Source: a virus
Direction: 5' to 3' (one strand)
IMG/VR virus record: IMGVR_UViG_3300042520_001094
Location: 1 to 32,323 of that record
DNA length: 32,323 bases
Shown here: piece by piece, positions 13,806-20,620 of the stretch
Layout: every line of letters starts with the position of its first letter
Position numbering within the stretch: the first letter of the stretch is position 1
Translations under genes and position numbers: made by a program
The notes under the pieces: generated by a model
Databases searched by the model: none
The model's input: the letters and a program-made list of their open reading frames with translations, nothing else
Told to the model about the DNA's origin: nothing

Positions 13806-16167
13806 CTACTAATAAATCATTGTTAGTATTACCGTTGTTTATTCCACCAATATAAAAGCATACAACCCCATTGCATTTATTTTCTTCTAAATTGATATTG
13901 TAAAATTTGCAGTACTCTTTTACTTTAGTATTAAACTTCTGCGGTGTGTTAAATCTTGCTAGTTGTGGATATTCGGCATTAAATTCCTCTCGCATTTTTT
14001 TACGGCTTAAAGGCGCACCGTTAAATTGTCCGCTCCTAGCTTCCATAAATTCGATAAATTCCAAACCAACTTCATTTCTGAATTTACGCTCTTTTAAGTT
14101 TACTTTTTCCGAAGCTACTAAACCGTTTTTCAAATAGAATTGTACGCATCTAATCATAAAATTGTCAAACTTTTTCCATTCCTCAATATCCCAATCAACA
14201 AAAAACAAGTGCCCAAATTCGTCTTGTGGTGTATGTTCAGCATTAAAAAAGTTAGCAATTTCAACTTCAAACACTCTACGCTCATGGCTGGGACTAAATC
14301 CTTTAACGGTGTAGTTTGTTGTAATTGATATTTTCGGACTGTCTTTAAAGGGTATTTGATACGCATCTTGCCCCTTTTTCTCTACTGTCATCCCCTCAGT
14401 AATTACACTAAATAAATTCTCAAAGTCAAAGTTTTTCGGTACATCATCAATTAAAAATATTTGCGTATCTTTTGCAACCCTTTGGTATGCAAATTGGCTC
14501 TTATGGTCAAAGCTTTTTCCGTCTTCTGTAATTATCTTTTTAATTTTTCCAATAGCCTTATGTATTAAACCTTTACCTGAACCACCATTTGCAACATCGT
14601 CGCTTAACATTTCATCGTTAAAAATGATACTCTTTGGCTTTGCTTCATTTTGGTATGAGTGCATTAAGTAACCTATTACAGATTTTAGCGTATAATAACG
14701 TTCTACATTTTCAGCAGACAATTTCCATAAAAAGGTTTTAAATACCCCTTGACTTTCATTATTTAATTCAATTACTCTGTCTATAACTTGGTTTTCCCAA
14801 ACTAAATCGGTTATGTCGGAGTATTTTAATAGTTCTATTTTATCCTTAGTAGTCTTTACAATACCATTTTTGTAATATAAATATGAAGTATTAGCATCGT
14901 CTTTATTGAAAGTAACATCAATACTTTTAACCATTGATAAAAAATTGGGGTTAAAATAGCTTGTATTATTAGCCATTAACTCAAAAGCATCTATACAACC
15001 CCTAGAACGCAAATCCGACAAGACAAAGTCTTTAATTTTACTCTCTTCAAATATGGCAATGAAATTCTTTGTAGTTTTTACAAAGTCAAATTTTCCACTC
15101 TCTTTATCAGGAAAAAATTTAAAGATTTTATTAGCTTCTAAATACTGTAAAAATCGATAAGTAGCAAGTTGTATTTTTTCATTTTCGGAGTAATACCAAA
15201 AGTCCTCGAATACTATTTGATTTTTATGCTTTTCAAATTCGTTTAAAATAGCTTCCTGATTTACATCGGTAAACTTATCTTTTATTTTGTCGATACTTTC
15301 TCCAGCAATAGCCACATTTTTAATCTGTGTTACCCTTTTTTTATCTTCAAAAAAACGTGTTGCAAATTCATTAGAATAACGGTAAGCGCTATCAATTAAT
15401 TGGCTTATTTCCTCTCTCCTAAAGTCGCTTTGCTCATACCTAAATAAATAATCTTCACATATTGACTTATCAACACCAAAAGCGTTCATTTGCCTTGCAT
15501 AAGCATGAAGATTACAATTCCTATTGGTAGCGCTCCACCTTTTTTTAAACCATTTATCAAGCCTTTCTGCAATTTCGTTTTTATCCGATATTGGAATATT
15601 TATAATTTCAGTTTGAACTGGTAAAGGTCTTAAAAATTTATCGGTAAAAAGTAAGCTATCGGGATTTATAAAGGCACTAGTATCGTAGCTTAAATAACAG
15701 GCTCTTGCTATATCCTTTGTACCCTCATCGGCTTTATGGTATTGCTCAAAATGTTTAGATATTTCTACGTAATAATCTTTGTAATCGTCGTTATTATCTA
15801 CCAAAGGAATTTTTACCAATACTTTTAACCCATTTCCTGAGGGGCTAACAAATGAAGCTAAAGTATATTTGTCTTCATTCACTTTGCTTTTAAGTTCCTC
15901 AACATCTAAAACCTCGTCAAAATCAAAACAGGCTAAACCCGACGATTTTTTTAAGTTGCTATTTGAACGTGTGGAAAATACACCAGCAAAAGTAACATAG
16001 GGTAATTTCTGTTTTAAAAGATTTCGTTTAGCCTTATCTTTTTCAATTCTAATGTTAGCAACTTTTAGTTTATATTTTCCGCTTTTAATTTCTTCAACAA
16101 TTTTTAAAGCATTAACCTCTTTTAAAGGTGTTATTGATTTTATATCTCTAAATAATGATACTTTCAT
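13783..16167 (-). CDS. Primase-helicase: VirE_N/BT4734-like N-terminus plus P-loop helicase
   Basis: This 794-aa protein appears to combine priming and unwinding. The N-terminal 190 residues follow the VirE_N/BT4734 pattern with primase-polymerase-like motifs: CFDFDE (80-85), SPSGNGLKVLVKI (108-120) and DIARACYLSYD (152-162). The C-terminal half is a superfamily 3-like ATPase, with Walker A GGSGKG near 527-534, Walker B IFLIDD near 568, and an ITTNY sensor followed by an arginine pair (HERR). Between them lies a linker with predicted helices. It ends DDEEAPF, an acidic tail. It is the central replication enzyme here, since no DNA polymerase is encoded. Confidence 0.88.
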   Translation of the reverse strand: MKVSLFRDIKSITPLKEVNALKIVEEIKSGKYKLKVANIRIEKDKAKRNLLKQKLPYVTFAGVFSTRSNSNLKKSSGLACFDFDEVLDVEELKSKVNEDKYTLASFVSPSGNGLKVLVKIPLVDNNDDYKDYYVEISKHFEQYHKADEGTKDIARACYLSYDTSAFINPDSLLFTDKFLRPLPVQTEIINIPISDKNEIAERLDKWFKKRWSATNRNCNLHAYARQMNAFGVDKSICEDYLFRYEQSDFRREEISQLIDSAYRYSNEFATRFFEDKKRVTQIKNVAIAGESIDKIKDKFTDVNQEAILNEFEKHKNQIVFEDFWYYSENEKIQLATYRFLQYLEANKIFKFFPDKESGKFDFVKTTKNFIAIFEESKIKDFVLSDLRSRGCIDAFELMANNTSYFNPNFLSMVKSIDVTFNKDDANTSYLYYKNGIVKTTKDKIELLKYSDITDLVWENQVIDRVIELNNESQGVFKTFLWKLSAENVERYYTLKSVIGYLMHSYQNEAKPKSIIFNDEMLSDDVANGGSGKGLIHKAIGKIKKIITEDGKSFDHKSQFAYQRVAKDTQIFLIDDVPKNFDFENLFSVITEGMTVEKKGQDAYQIPFKDSPKISITTNYTVKGFSPSHERRVFEVEIANFFNAEHTPQDEFGHLFFVDWDIEEWKKFDNFMIRCVQFYLKNGLVASEKVNLKERKFRNEVGLEFIEFMEARSGQFNGAPLSRKKMREEFNAEYPQLARFNTPQKFNTKVKEYCKFYNINLEENKCNGVVCFYIGGINNGNTNNDLLVDDEEAPF

Positions 16168-16180
16168 TTTTATATATTTT

Positions 16181-16492
16181 TTATTTATGTAATTTTTCTA
16201 ATTTTCTTAAGTAAGAAATACAAAAGGCAATATCCTTTTTAGTAATATTAAACCATTCGCCCTCTAATCTTTTATCTTTAAACTCCTCATGTAAAAACCT
16301 TTCAGCTTCCATAGCCATTGAGCATTTTTCAAAAGCTATTATTTCAGCTCCAAAAGGTGCATAAGTTTTAAGTTGCTCAAACCTATCCATAGGATTGTTT
16401 TTCGCTGAATAACCAATCTTTATTGGCTTTAATTTCTTGTGCTTAAAGAAGTAAACACAACCGTCTTTTTTTTCAAAAAGTTTATGTTCCAT
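16181..16492 (-). CDS. T5orf172/MUG113-type GIY-YIG protein
   Basis: This 103-aa protein fits the T5orf172 branch of the GIY-YIG fold: CVYFFKHKKLKPIKIGYS at the start, NPMDRFEQLKTYAPFG, a helix with E and H (AERFLHEEF), and GEWFNIT near the end. Family members are small nuclease-like domains, often in phages; their targets are unclear. It is the first gene downstream of the non-coding control region and has a long, structured leader, so it is probably expressed early together with the primase-helicase 13 bases beyond it. Confidence 0.8.
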   Translation of the reverse strand: MEHKLFEKKDGCVYFFKHKKLKPIKIGYSAKNNPMDRFEQLKTYAPFGAEIIAFEKCSMAMEAERFLHEEFKDKRLEGEWFNITKKDIAFCISYLRKLEKLHK

Positions 16493-16517
16493 AAAATAAA
16501 AAACCTTAGCTTCATGG

Positions 16518-16572
16518 GTAGTGCGACCAATCAGCCAAGGCTTTAATAAATAATTTCGTTTGTCGGCACTAC
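16518..16572 (-). other. Structured leader RNA with nested stems
   Basis: In the leader of the early operon, GTAGTGCCGAC at one side pairs with GTCGCACTAC at the other (7 bp, a one-base bulge, then 3 bp). A second small palindrome, AGCCTTGGCT, lies inside at 16533-16542. It starts about 12 bases after the promoter -7 box, so it would be in the 5' end of the message. Confidence 0.6.
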
Positions 16573-16583
16573 TCGACTTTATG

Positions 16584-16591
16584 CAAAAATA
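16584..16591 (-). promoter_or_regulatory. Early promoter for the replication operon
   Basis: TATTTTTG fits TAnnTTTG, and an ATTG lies 19 bases upstream, the expected -33 position. It is one of only two promoters here with both boxes. It drives transcription through the structured leader into the T5orf172 and primase-helicase genes. Confidence 0.65.
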
Positions 16592-16869
16592 CTAAATTTT
16601 ATTCATTTTACAATAAAAAATATAAAAAAGGTAAATAAAATACCAATAAAAAATACGGTTTTATATCTAAGTAATTGATTTTCAATAAGTGCAAAAAAAT
16701 CAAGAAAAAAATACCTTATACTATATATTGTAAAATAAAATATATTTTTTCTAAAATAGATATACCCCCCCCCCTCTTAATTTTCAATAAAAAAAATATT
16801 TTTTAATATAGTAAATAATCGAATATTTTTTTGCATTTTTTACCAAGTATTGATTTTCAGCAATTTACA

Positions 16870-16908
16870 TTGGTATTTTTTATTTTTACACCTTGCAAAA
16901 AATACCAA
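16870..16908. repeat. Perfect 12-bp inverted repeat
   Basis: TTGGTATTTTTT (16870-16881) and AAAAAATACCAA (16897-16908) are perfect complements around a 15-base loop. Similar half-sites occur singly near 16640, 16655 and 16712. It may be an initiator or regulator binding site or a cruciform. Confidence 0.8.
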
Positions 16909-16930
16909 AAACACCATTTTTTACCCTGTT

Positions 16931-17077
16931 TTAAACCTCCCTACAATTACACCAACTATTATGGAGCGTCGTTATCTTCTCAAAAATTTTGTAAGTTTTT
17001 CCGTTGTACTTAAAAAGTGTACCCACTGGGAACTCAAATGGGATGTAAACACTTTCATCTTTAATTTTGTATAGCAT
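16931..17077 (-). CDS. Small ORF, 48 aa
   Basis: Not recognised. It begins MLYKIKDESVYIPFEFPVG and ends NSWCNCREV. The alternating hydrophobic pattern and the phrase TLFKYNGKTYKIFEK look like a small beta-rich domain and argue for real coding. It overlaps the end of the preceding 46-aa ORF in a different frame, an arrangement common in this genome. Confidence 0.5.
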   Translation of the reverse strand: MLYKIKDESVYIPFEFPVGTLFKYNGKTYKIFEKITTLHNSWCNCREV

Positions 17078-17201
17078 ATTTTCTTCTTTCTAAAATTAGT
17101 AAATAAAGTTCTAAGTTAAACCCTGAGCGTATTTGCTCAGGACTTGTTTTTCGTAGCCACCAGCACATCTTAAGTCTGGTTTTTGTGTTTATTTTTTCCA
17201 T
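17061..17201 (-). CDS. Small ORF, 46 aa
   Basis: Not recognised. It starts 3 bases after the methyltransferase stop with MEKINTKTRLKMCWWLRKTS and has a leucine-rich helix (FNLELYLLILERRKYA). Spacing and direction fit translational coupling. A perfect 7-bp hairpin (17123-17142) falls inside it, so the stretch may also, or instead, have an RNA role. Confidence 0.45.
   Translation of the reverse strand: MEKINTKTRLKMCWWLRKTSPEQIRSGFNLELYLLILERRKYAIQN
17123..17142 (-). other. Perfect hairpin after the first methyltransferase gene
   Basis: CCTGAGC and GCTCAGG pair over a 6-base loop. On the minus strand it is followed by GTTTAACTT, not a proper T-tract, so termination is doubtful. It lies about 65 bases past the methyltransferase stop. 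Confidence 0.5.
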
Positions 17202-17204
17202 TTT

Positions 17205-17951
17205 TTAAAGGTTTATACGTTTATTAATGATTTGACAATATTCGGAAGATATTTCACTACCTATCCAATTCCGTTTATTTAAAATACTCATTTTAGCTGT
17301 TGTTCCACTTCCCATAAATGGGTCATAAATTAAATCGTTCTCATTACTCCAACTTAAAATATGGTCATTTGCAAGCACTTCTGGAAATACGGCAGGGTGT
17401 TCGCCCTTTTGAGGAGCTATATACCAATAGTTGTTTCTTCTGCTAAATTCTGCACTTGGTTTACGCTTTTCTATTTTGTGTTCACCAGTTACTAATCTCC
17501 TGCCTACTCCACTTTTGTCTTTACCAAAAGAAGCGTTTGGTTTGTCATAAATTAGATTTGTGGTATTTATTTTACCTTTTGAAAATACAAACATATATTC
17601 AAAGTTTTGTGTGTAACACTTATTGCTTCCTACTGCACCACCACCATCTTTAATCCAAATCATTGTGTCGTGCAAATTAAAACCAATCTCTTTGAAGTAT
17701 AATGCTTGTTTAAATGATGTCCCGCTTTCATTACCTTGAACAGTTGCATCCGAAATAACCCAAACTAATACACCACCATCTTTTGTAATTCTAAATAACT
17801 CTTTTGCAATATCTTCAAATGGGAAAGAATATCCGTTGTAAGTTCTCAATCCATCGTAAGGCGGACTTGTTACAGTTAAATCCACAAAACAATCAGGCAT
17901 CTTTGCCATTGTCTCAAGACAATTTTCGTTGTATAATTGATTTATTTCCAT
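17205..17951 (-). CDS. DNA methyltransferase, beta-class (SPPY)
   Basis: This 248-aa amino-methyltransferase has its catalytic motif as TSPPYD (28-33) and the cofactor motif DPFMGSGTT at 210-218, with EHPAVFPEVLANDHILSWS between them. SPPY is commonest in N4-cytosine enzymes but also occurs in N6-adenine ones. It starts inside the end of the 140-aa gene upstream (10-base overlap). It lies in the accessory region between the lysis cassette and the control region, far from the other two methyltransferases. Protection from host restriction is the likely role. Confidence 0.9.
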   Translation of the reverse strand: MEINQLYNENCLETMAKMPDCFVDLTVTSPPYDGLRTYNGYSFPFEDIAKELFRITKDGGVLVWVISDATVQGNESGTSFKQALYFKEIGFNLHDTMIWIKDGGGAVGSNKCYTQNFEYMFVFSKGKINTTNLIYDKPNASFGKDKSGVGRRLVTGEHKIEKRKPSAEFSRRNNYWYIAPQKGEHPAVFPEVLANDHILSWSNENDLIYDPFMGSGTTAKMSILNKRNWIGSEISSEYCQIINKRINL

Positions 17952-18364
17952 GTATCAATTAATTTAGGTTCATTAAATACAAATTCTTCTAACTGGCTTC
18001 TGAAGTGCGCTTCATCTAATATCTCGCCTGTTTCCTCATCAATTTGGTAAAATCTCGGAAACTCCTCTTGCAGAAAGTCCATTAAAATATCCTCAATTTC
18101 GGCTCCAAAATTATCAAATAAATATTCCTCTTTATTTCGAACTTGGCTACCATTGTAAAGGCTTAAAATGGTGCTTTCGGAATTCGTGTAAAACGTGCCC
18201 TCTAAAGCGTTAAAATCTTTGTGCAAATTATTAAGGTCTGTTACTAACTTTGCGTGGCTTAAATCGACCGAAATTGCCCAATTATTAAATCCGTTGGTCC
18301 TAATTGTAATCGAGAAAGTCACATCGAATTGTCTTCCTACGTAATCTTTAATTCTTTTTTTCAT
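17942..18364 (-). CDS. Hypothetical protein, 140 aa
   Basis: Not recognised. It has a basic start (MKKRIKDYVG), an apparent beta-rich N-terminal half and an acidic helical C-terminal half (FGAEIEDILMDFLQEEFP, EETGEILDE). The leader AAACAATTAAAACC before its ATG is nearly identical to that of the annealing protein. It overlaps the methyltransferase start, so it may be expressed with it. Confidence 0.65.
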   Translation of the reverse strand: MKKRIKDYVGRQFDVTFSITIRTNGFNNWAISVDLSHAKLVTDLNNLHKDFNALEGTFYTNSESTILSLYNGSQVRNKEEYLFDNFGAEIEDILMDFLQEEFPRFYQIDEETGEILDEAHFRSQLEEFVFNEPKLIDTWK

Positions 18365-18383
18365 GGTTTTAATTGTTTAAAGG

Positions 18384-18689
18384 TTAATATCCAAATTTAG
18401 ATGCTGATAATTTATTTATTTGTGAGTTATCTTTAAATCCTATTTTTCCTCCTATTCCGAAAGTTTTTTGATTAAAAGATAAATGTAACTCGTCCATTAC
18501 TCTGTTATAATTAGTAACCGTATGGTTTGAAACTCTTATTTTAACACCATTTGCGTTTTTAAAATAAACCGAAACACCATTTGTATCGGAATAGCCACTA
18601 AAAGAATAATCAAAAATATTTGCTTTTTCCATTATAGCTATTGCTACTTGTATATTTTCGCTTTGAGTATTTGCAGTTAAATTTTCCAT
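18384..18689 (-). CDS. Hypothetical protein, 101 aa
   Basis: Not recognised. It begins MENLTANTQSENIQVAIAIM and has a beta-rich middle (GVSVYFKNANGVKIRVSNH). No known motif is seen. It follows a 97-base gap with the best-formed promoter in the genome, so it opens the accessory unit that runs through the 140-aa protein and the first methyltransferase. Confidence 0.65.
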   Translation of the reverse strand: MENLTANTQSENIQVAIAIMEKANIFDYSFSGYSDTNGVSVYFKNANGVKIRVSNHTVTNYNRVMDELHLSFNQKTFGIGGKIGFKDNSQINKLSASKFGY

Positions 18690-18716
18690 TTTGTATCTGT
18701 TTTAATTGTTATAGTA

Positions 18717-18724
18717 CAAATATA
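18717..18724 (-). promoter_or_regulatory. Promoter for the accessory unit
   Basis: TATATTTG matches TAnnTTTG, with TTTG 21 bases upstream, so both boxes of the Bacteroidota promoter are present. The spacer contains TAAATTAAATTTA, the same AT block as in the promoters at 8412 and 11857. The ATG is 28 bases downstream, after an AACAATTAAAAC leader. Confidence 0.75.
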
Positions 18725-18786
18725 CATAAATTAAATTTATAGATGCAAATAAAAATGAATATTTTAACATTCCTTAACAATTTTAA

Positions 18787-19173
18787 CTAAAATTTATCTT
18801 CTATGATTAATTTAAACGGTTGCCCCTTTGTAATGGCTTCAAGAGTTGCGTGTGCCTTTCTGCTTTGTGTGATAGTGTTTTGCTCGGTTACTTCCATTCC
18901 TAAAGCGATGCAACCATTTAGTTGAGTTGAAAAGTTTGCAGGGTGTATTCTTATACCAGCACGACCACGTACGCCCCGAACCTCGTATAACATACGTTTA
19001 AACCTGTTCGAGTAAGTCATAAGCACGTTGTAACTACCCTGAGGAATACATGAAACCATAGGCGTGTTATTTAACCAACCACGCTCCAAAGTGTGTAATT
19101 CAATACCGTTAATATGTAATTTACCCAACGTTAAATTTGCGTCGGTGTAGGATCTAATTATTTTCGCTTCCAA
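18787..19173 (-). CDS. DUF5675-like protein in the endolysin position
   Basis: This 128-aa protein matches the DUF5675 pattern: IRSYTDANLTLGKLHINGIE, TLERGW, then IPQGSYNVLMTYSNRFKRML and, near 76-92, IHPANFSTQLNGCIALG. The His..Gly-Cys arrangement resembles the active site of L,D-transpeptidase-like enzymes, but catalysis is unproven. It directly follows the holin, where an endolysin is expected, and no other lysin is present. The start appears to be TTG at 19173, overlapping the holin end by 20 bases; no in-frame ATG occurs early enough to keep the domain. Confidence 0.78.
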   Translation of the reverse strand: MEAKIIRSYTDANLTLGKLHINGIELHTLERGWLNNTPMVSCIPQGSYNVLMTYSNRFKRMLYEVRGVRGRAGIRIHPANFSTQLNGCIALGMEVTEQNTITQSRKAHATLEAITKGQPFKLIIEDKF

Positions 19174-19417
19174 TATCTTTTATTTTTTCGGTTAAATTCT
19201 TAGCCACGTAAACGCCAACGATCAATATAATAGCACCCCCAACAATCTCAAACCAACTTTGATTTATTGCACCGTCGGTTATTAGTGTTACACCTGAAGT
19301 CATAAGCACACCACCGCCACCCATTTGTAGTATTCCGTTGGTTTTTGTTTTTGTATCACTTTGTTTAAGTGCTTTAATTATCTCAACTGGGTTAATTATT
19401 TTTAGTAAATTTCTCAT
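19154..19417 (-). CDS. Holin-like small membrane protein
   Basis: From the ATG at 19417 the protein is 87 aa. It has a basic N-terminus, two hydrophobic spans (about GVLMTSGVTLITDG, and EIVGGAIILIVGVYVA) and a charged C-terminus (EKIKDIGSENN), the size and topology of a phage holin. I chose 19417 because its ATG overlaps the PAS gene's TGA in an ATGA, a typical coupled start; an earlier ATG (19429) and GTG (19435) are possible. It would let the lysin reach the cell wall. Confidence 0.75.
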   Translation of the reverse strand: MRNLLKIINPVEIIKALKQSDTKTKTNGILQMGGGGVLMTSGVTLITDGAINQSWFEIVGGAIILIVGVYVAKNLTEKIKDIGSENN

Positions 19418-19809
19418 ATATTTCTGCATGTACACACTAAGTAATTATTCGGAAGCAAAGTTAAATAAACTTCTTCATTAACTTCATCGCCATTTTTTTT
19501 ATAACCAATATATTTGCCGTTCCATTTTCCGTTTGCAAATATAATAGGAAAAACGATTGTTTTAAAAAAATCAATATCATTTGGCTTGTATAATATCTCC
19601 CACGTTTTGCCGATTAATTCTTCAACCGTATAACCAAACATTTCTGCATGAGCTTCGTTAATATAAATGTACTCGCCATTTTCGTTAAGTATGGCTATCC
19701 CCTCGTGACTGGTATTAATTGCTAACCTTAGCAACTCATTCTGCTTAAATAACAAGCTAATTTTGTCGCTTAAACTTTTGATTTCTTCAATGTTACTTAA
19801 AGATTTCAT
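19414..19809 (-). CDS. Free-standing PAS domain protein
   Basis: This 131-aa protein has a short coiled-coil lead (1-25) and one complete PAS domain (about 25-129). The family hallmarks are in order: LRLAINTSHEGIAILNENG, YIYINEAHAEMFGYTVEELIGKTW (47-70), then a later strand segment KWNGKYIGYKKNGDEV and LLPNNYLVCTC. No kinase, DNA-binding or cyclase domain is attached. PAS domains sense ligands, light or redox state, or mediate pairing. It overlaps the holin start by four bases, so its translation is tied to lysis. Confidence 0.88.
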   Translation of the reverse strand: MKSLSNIEEIKSLSDKISLLFKQNELLRLAINTSHEGIAILNENGEYIYINEAHAEMFGYTVEELIGKTWEILYKPNDIDFFKTIVFPIIFANGKWNGKYIGYKKNGDEVNEEVYLTLLPNNYLVCTCRNI

Positions 19810-19810
19810 A

Positions 19811-20137
19811 TTAAATATTTTTTAATATCCACGAAATTATAAAGCCAACAACAACCTCAATTGCGATTAATAATCCTATTGCTTTAGACCATTTATTTTT
19901 TTGATCGTAAACCTCATCTTTAACTTCCTTCATTTGTCTTGGCGACCATGTTTCTGTAACTTCTTTTTGCCACATTTTAATGTCCTGAATTTCCTTTTCG
20001 GTGGTATGAACCTTAGCAATATCACGTCGTAAATTTTCAAATTTTGAGTCAATATCTTCTTTAAGTTTGTCGATTGCGTTTCTATTACGCTCTAACTCGT
20101 TTAAAATTAGCTTTGTGAAGTCGTCAATTTCTTTCAT
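19811..20137 (-). CDS. Coiled-coil protein with C-terminal membrane anchor
   Basis: This 108-aa protein is a charged coiled coil for residues 1-75 (ELERNRNAIDKLKEDIDSKF and onward) followed by one hydrophobic span near the end (AIGLLIAIEVVVGFIISWIL). The layout is like XhlA-type hemolysin or other accessory membrane proteins of phage lysis cassettes. It probably sits in the inner membrane with the coil in the cytoplasm, where it could partner with the holin or the PAS protein. It overlaps the previous gene by 4 bases. Confidence 0.7.
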   Translation of the reverse strand: MKEIDDFTKLILNELERNRNAIDKLKEDIDSKFENLRRDIAKVHTTEKEIQDIKMWQKEVTETWSPRQMKEVKDEVYDQKNKWSKAIGLLIAIEVVVGFIISWILKNI

Positions 20138-20550
20138 TTTATTTTTCTAATCGCCTTAAAAATTTTCATGTAATAAGTTAGTTCTTTTACGTTTCCTTTG
20201 TTTTTGTGGTGTTTTTTGTATTTTAAAGCCCACGCCAAACGTACACCAATATAACGTTTGTAAGCTATGTATTTGCCTAAGCCCCTACGTAACATCATTT
20301 CAAGAAATATCTTATCCGCAACCTTACCACCTCTACCCGTTATCCAATGGAAATCATGAACGAAGCAATCGAATACAAAAAAATCATAGTGTAATTCAGC
20401 CACCGAAGTACAACCGTTGTAATCAGTCATAAAGTCCCAATCATTAGAGTACACCGCTTCTTCAATTAAACGGTAATGTATAGCATCTAAGTTGCAGTTC
20501 TTAGCGTGCTCAAATAAGCTGTCTATTATTTCGCTTCGTGTTCTATTCAT
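20134..20550 (-). CDS. DUF1353-like or phospholipase A2-like protein
   Basis: This 138-aa protein has CFVHDFHW (62-69) followed by VADKIFLEMMLRRGLGKYIA (77-96). The same order of His-Asp and then Ala-Asp-x-x-Phe occurs in DUF1353 phage proteins and, more loosely, in prokaryotic phospholipase A2 (HD pair, later Asp). An earlier TDYNGCTSV fits the DUF1353 first motif poorly. The C-terminus is strongly basic. If it has an active site, H65/D66 and D79 are the residues to examine. Its place in the lysis cassette suits a membrane- or envelope-acting enzyme. Confidence 0.6.
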   Translation of the reverse strand: MNRTRSEIIDSLFEHAKNCNLDAIHYRLIEEAVYSNDWDFMTDYNGCTSVAELHYDFFVFDCFVHDFHWITGRGGKVADKIFLEMMLRRGLGKYIAYKRYIGVRLAWALKYKKHHKNKGNVKELTYYMKIFKAIRKIK

Positions 20551-20620
20551 GGTACAAATATAAAAATATTCCTAACAATACTATAAATGCAACTCTTTCT
20601 AAGTTAGATTTGGGTTTCAT
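20543..20620 (-). CDS. 25-aa single-span membrane peptide
   Basis: The peptide reads MKPKSNLERVAFIVLLGIFL then YLYHE: a basic head, a hydrophobic span of about 14 residues, and a short polar tail. Its ATG overlaps the preceding stop as TAATG, and its TAG lies within the first codons of the next gene (8-base overlap), so it sits tightly in the operon. It could be a lysis accessory or regulator of the holin. Confidence 0.55.
   Translation of the reverse strand: MKPKSNLERVAFIVLLGIFLYLYHE

Larger units (their letters stand above)
16493..16930. other. Non-coding repeat-rich region, candidate origin and control region
   Basis: These 438 bases carry no ORF I trust. From low to high they hold the structured leader, the early promoter, three iteron-like copies of a TTGATTTTCA/TTAATTTTCA motif (16674-16684, about 16777-16786, 16849-16859), several GGTATTTTTT motifs in both orientations, a run of ten C at 16765-16774, and a perfect 12-bp inverted repeat at 16870-16908. 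Extreme A+T content with repeats next to primase and helicase genes is typical of a replication origin, but that is inference. Confidence 0.55.

Noticed and set aside
14154-14366. A second minus-strand frame inside the primase-helicase gene
   Set aside because: It lies wholly within a well-supported ATPase domain in another frame and shows no protein-like pattern.
16518-16572. tRNA gene
   Set aside because: A 7-bp outer stem is present, but D, anticodon and T arms of the right size, the TTC-containing T loop and a CCA end are absent.
16620-16910. CRISPR-like array in the repeat-rich intergenic region
   Set aside because: The repeats are short, unevenly spaced and in both orientations, with no uniform spacers and no cas genes.
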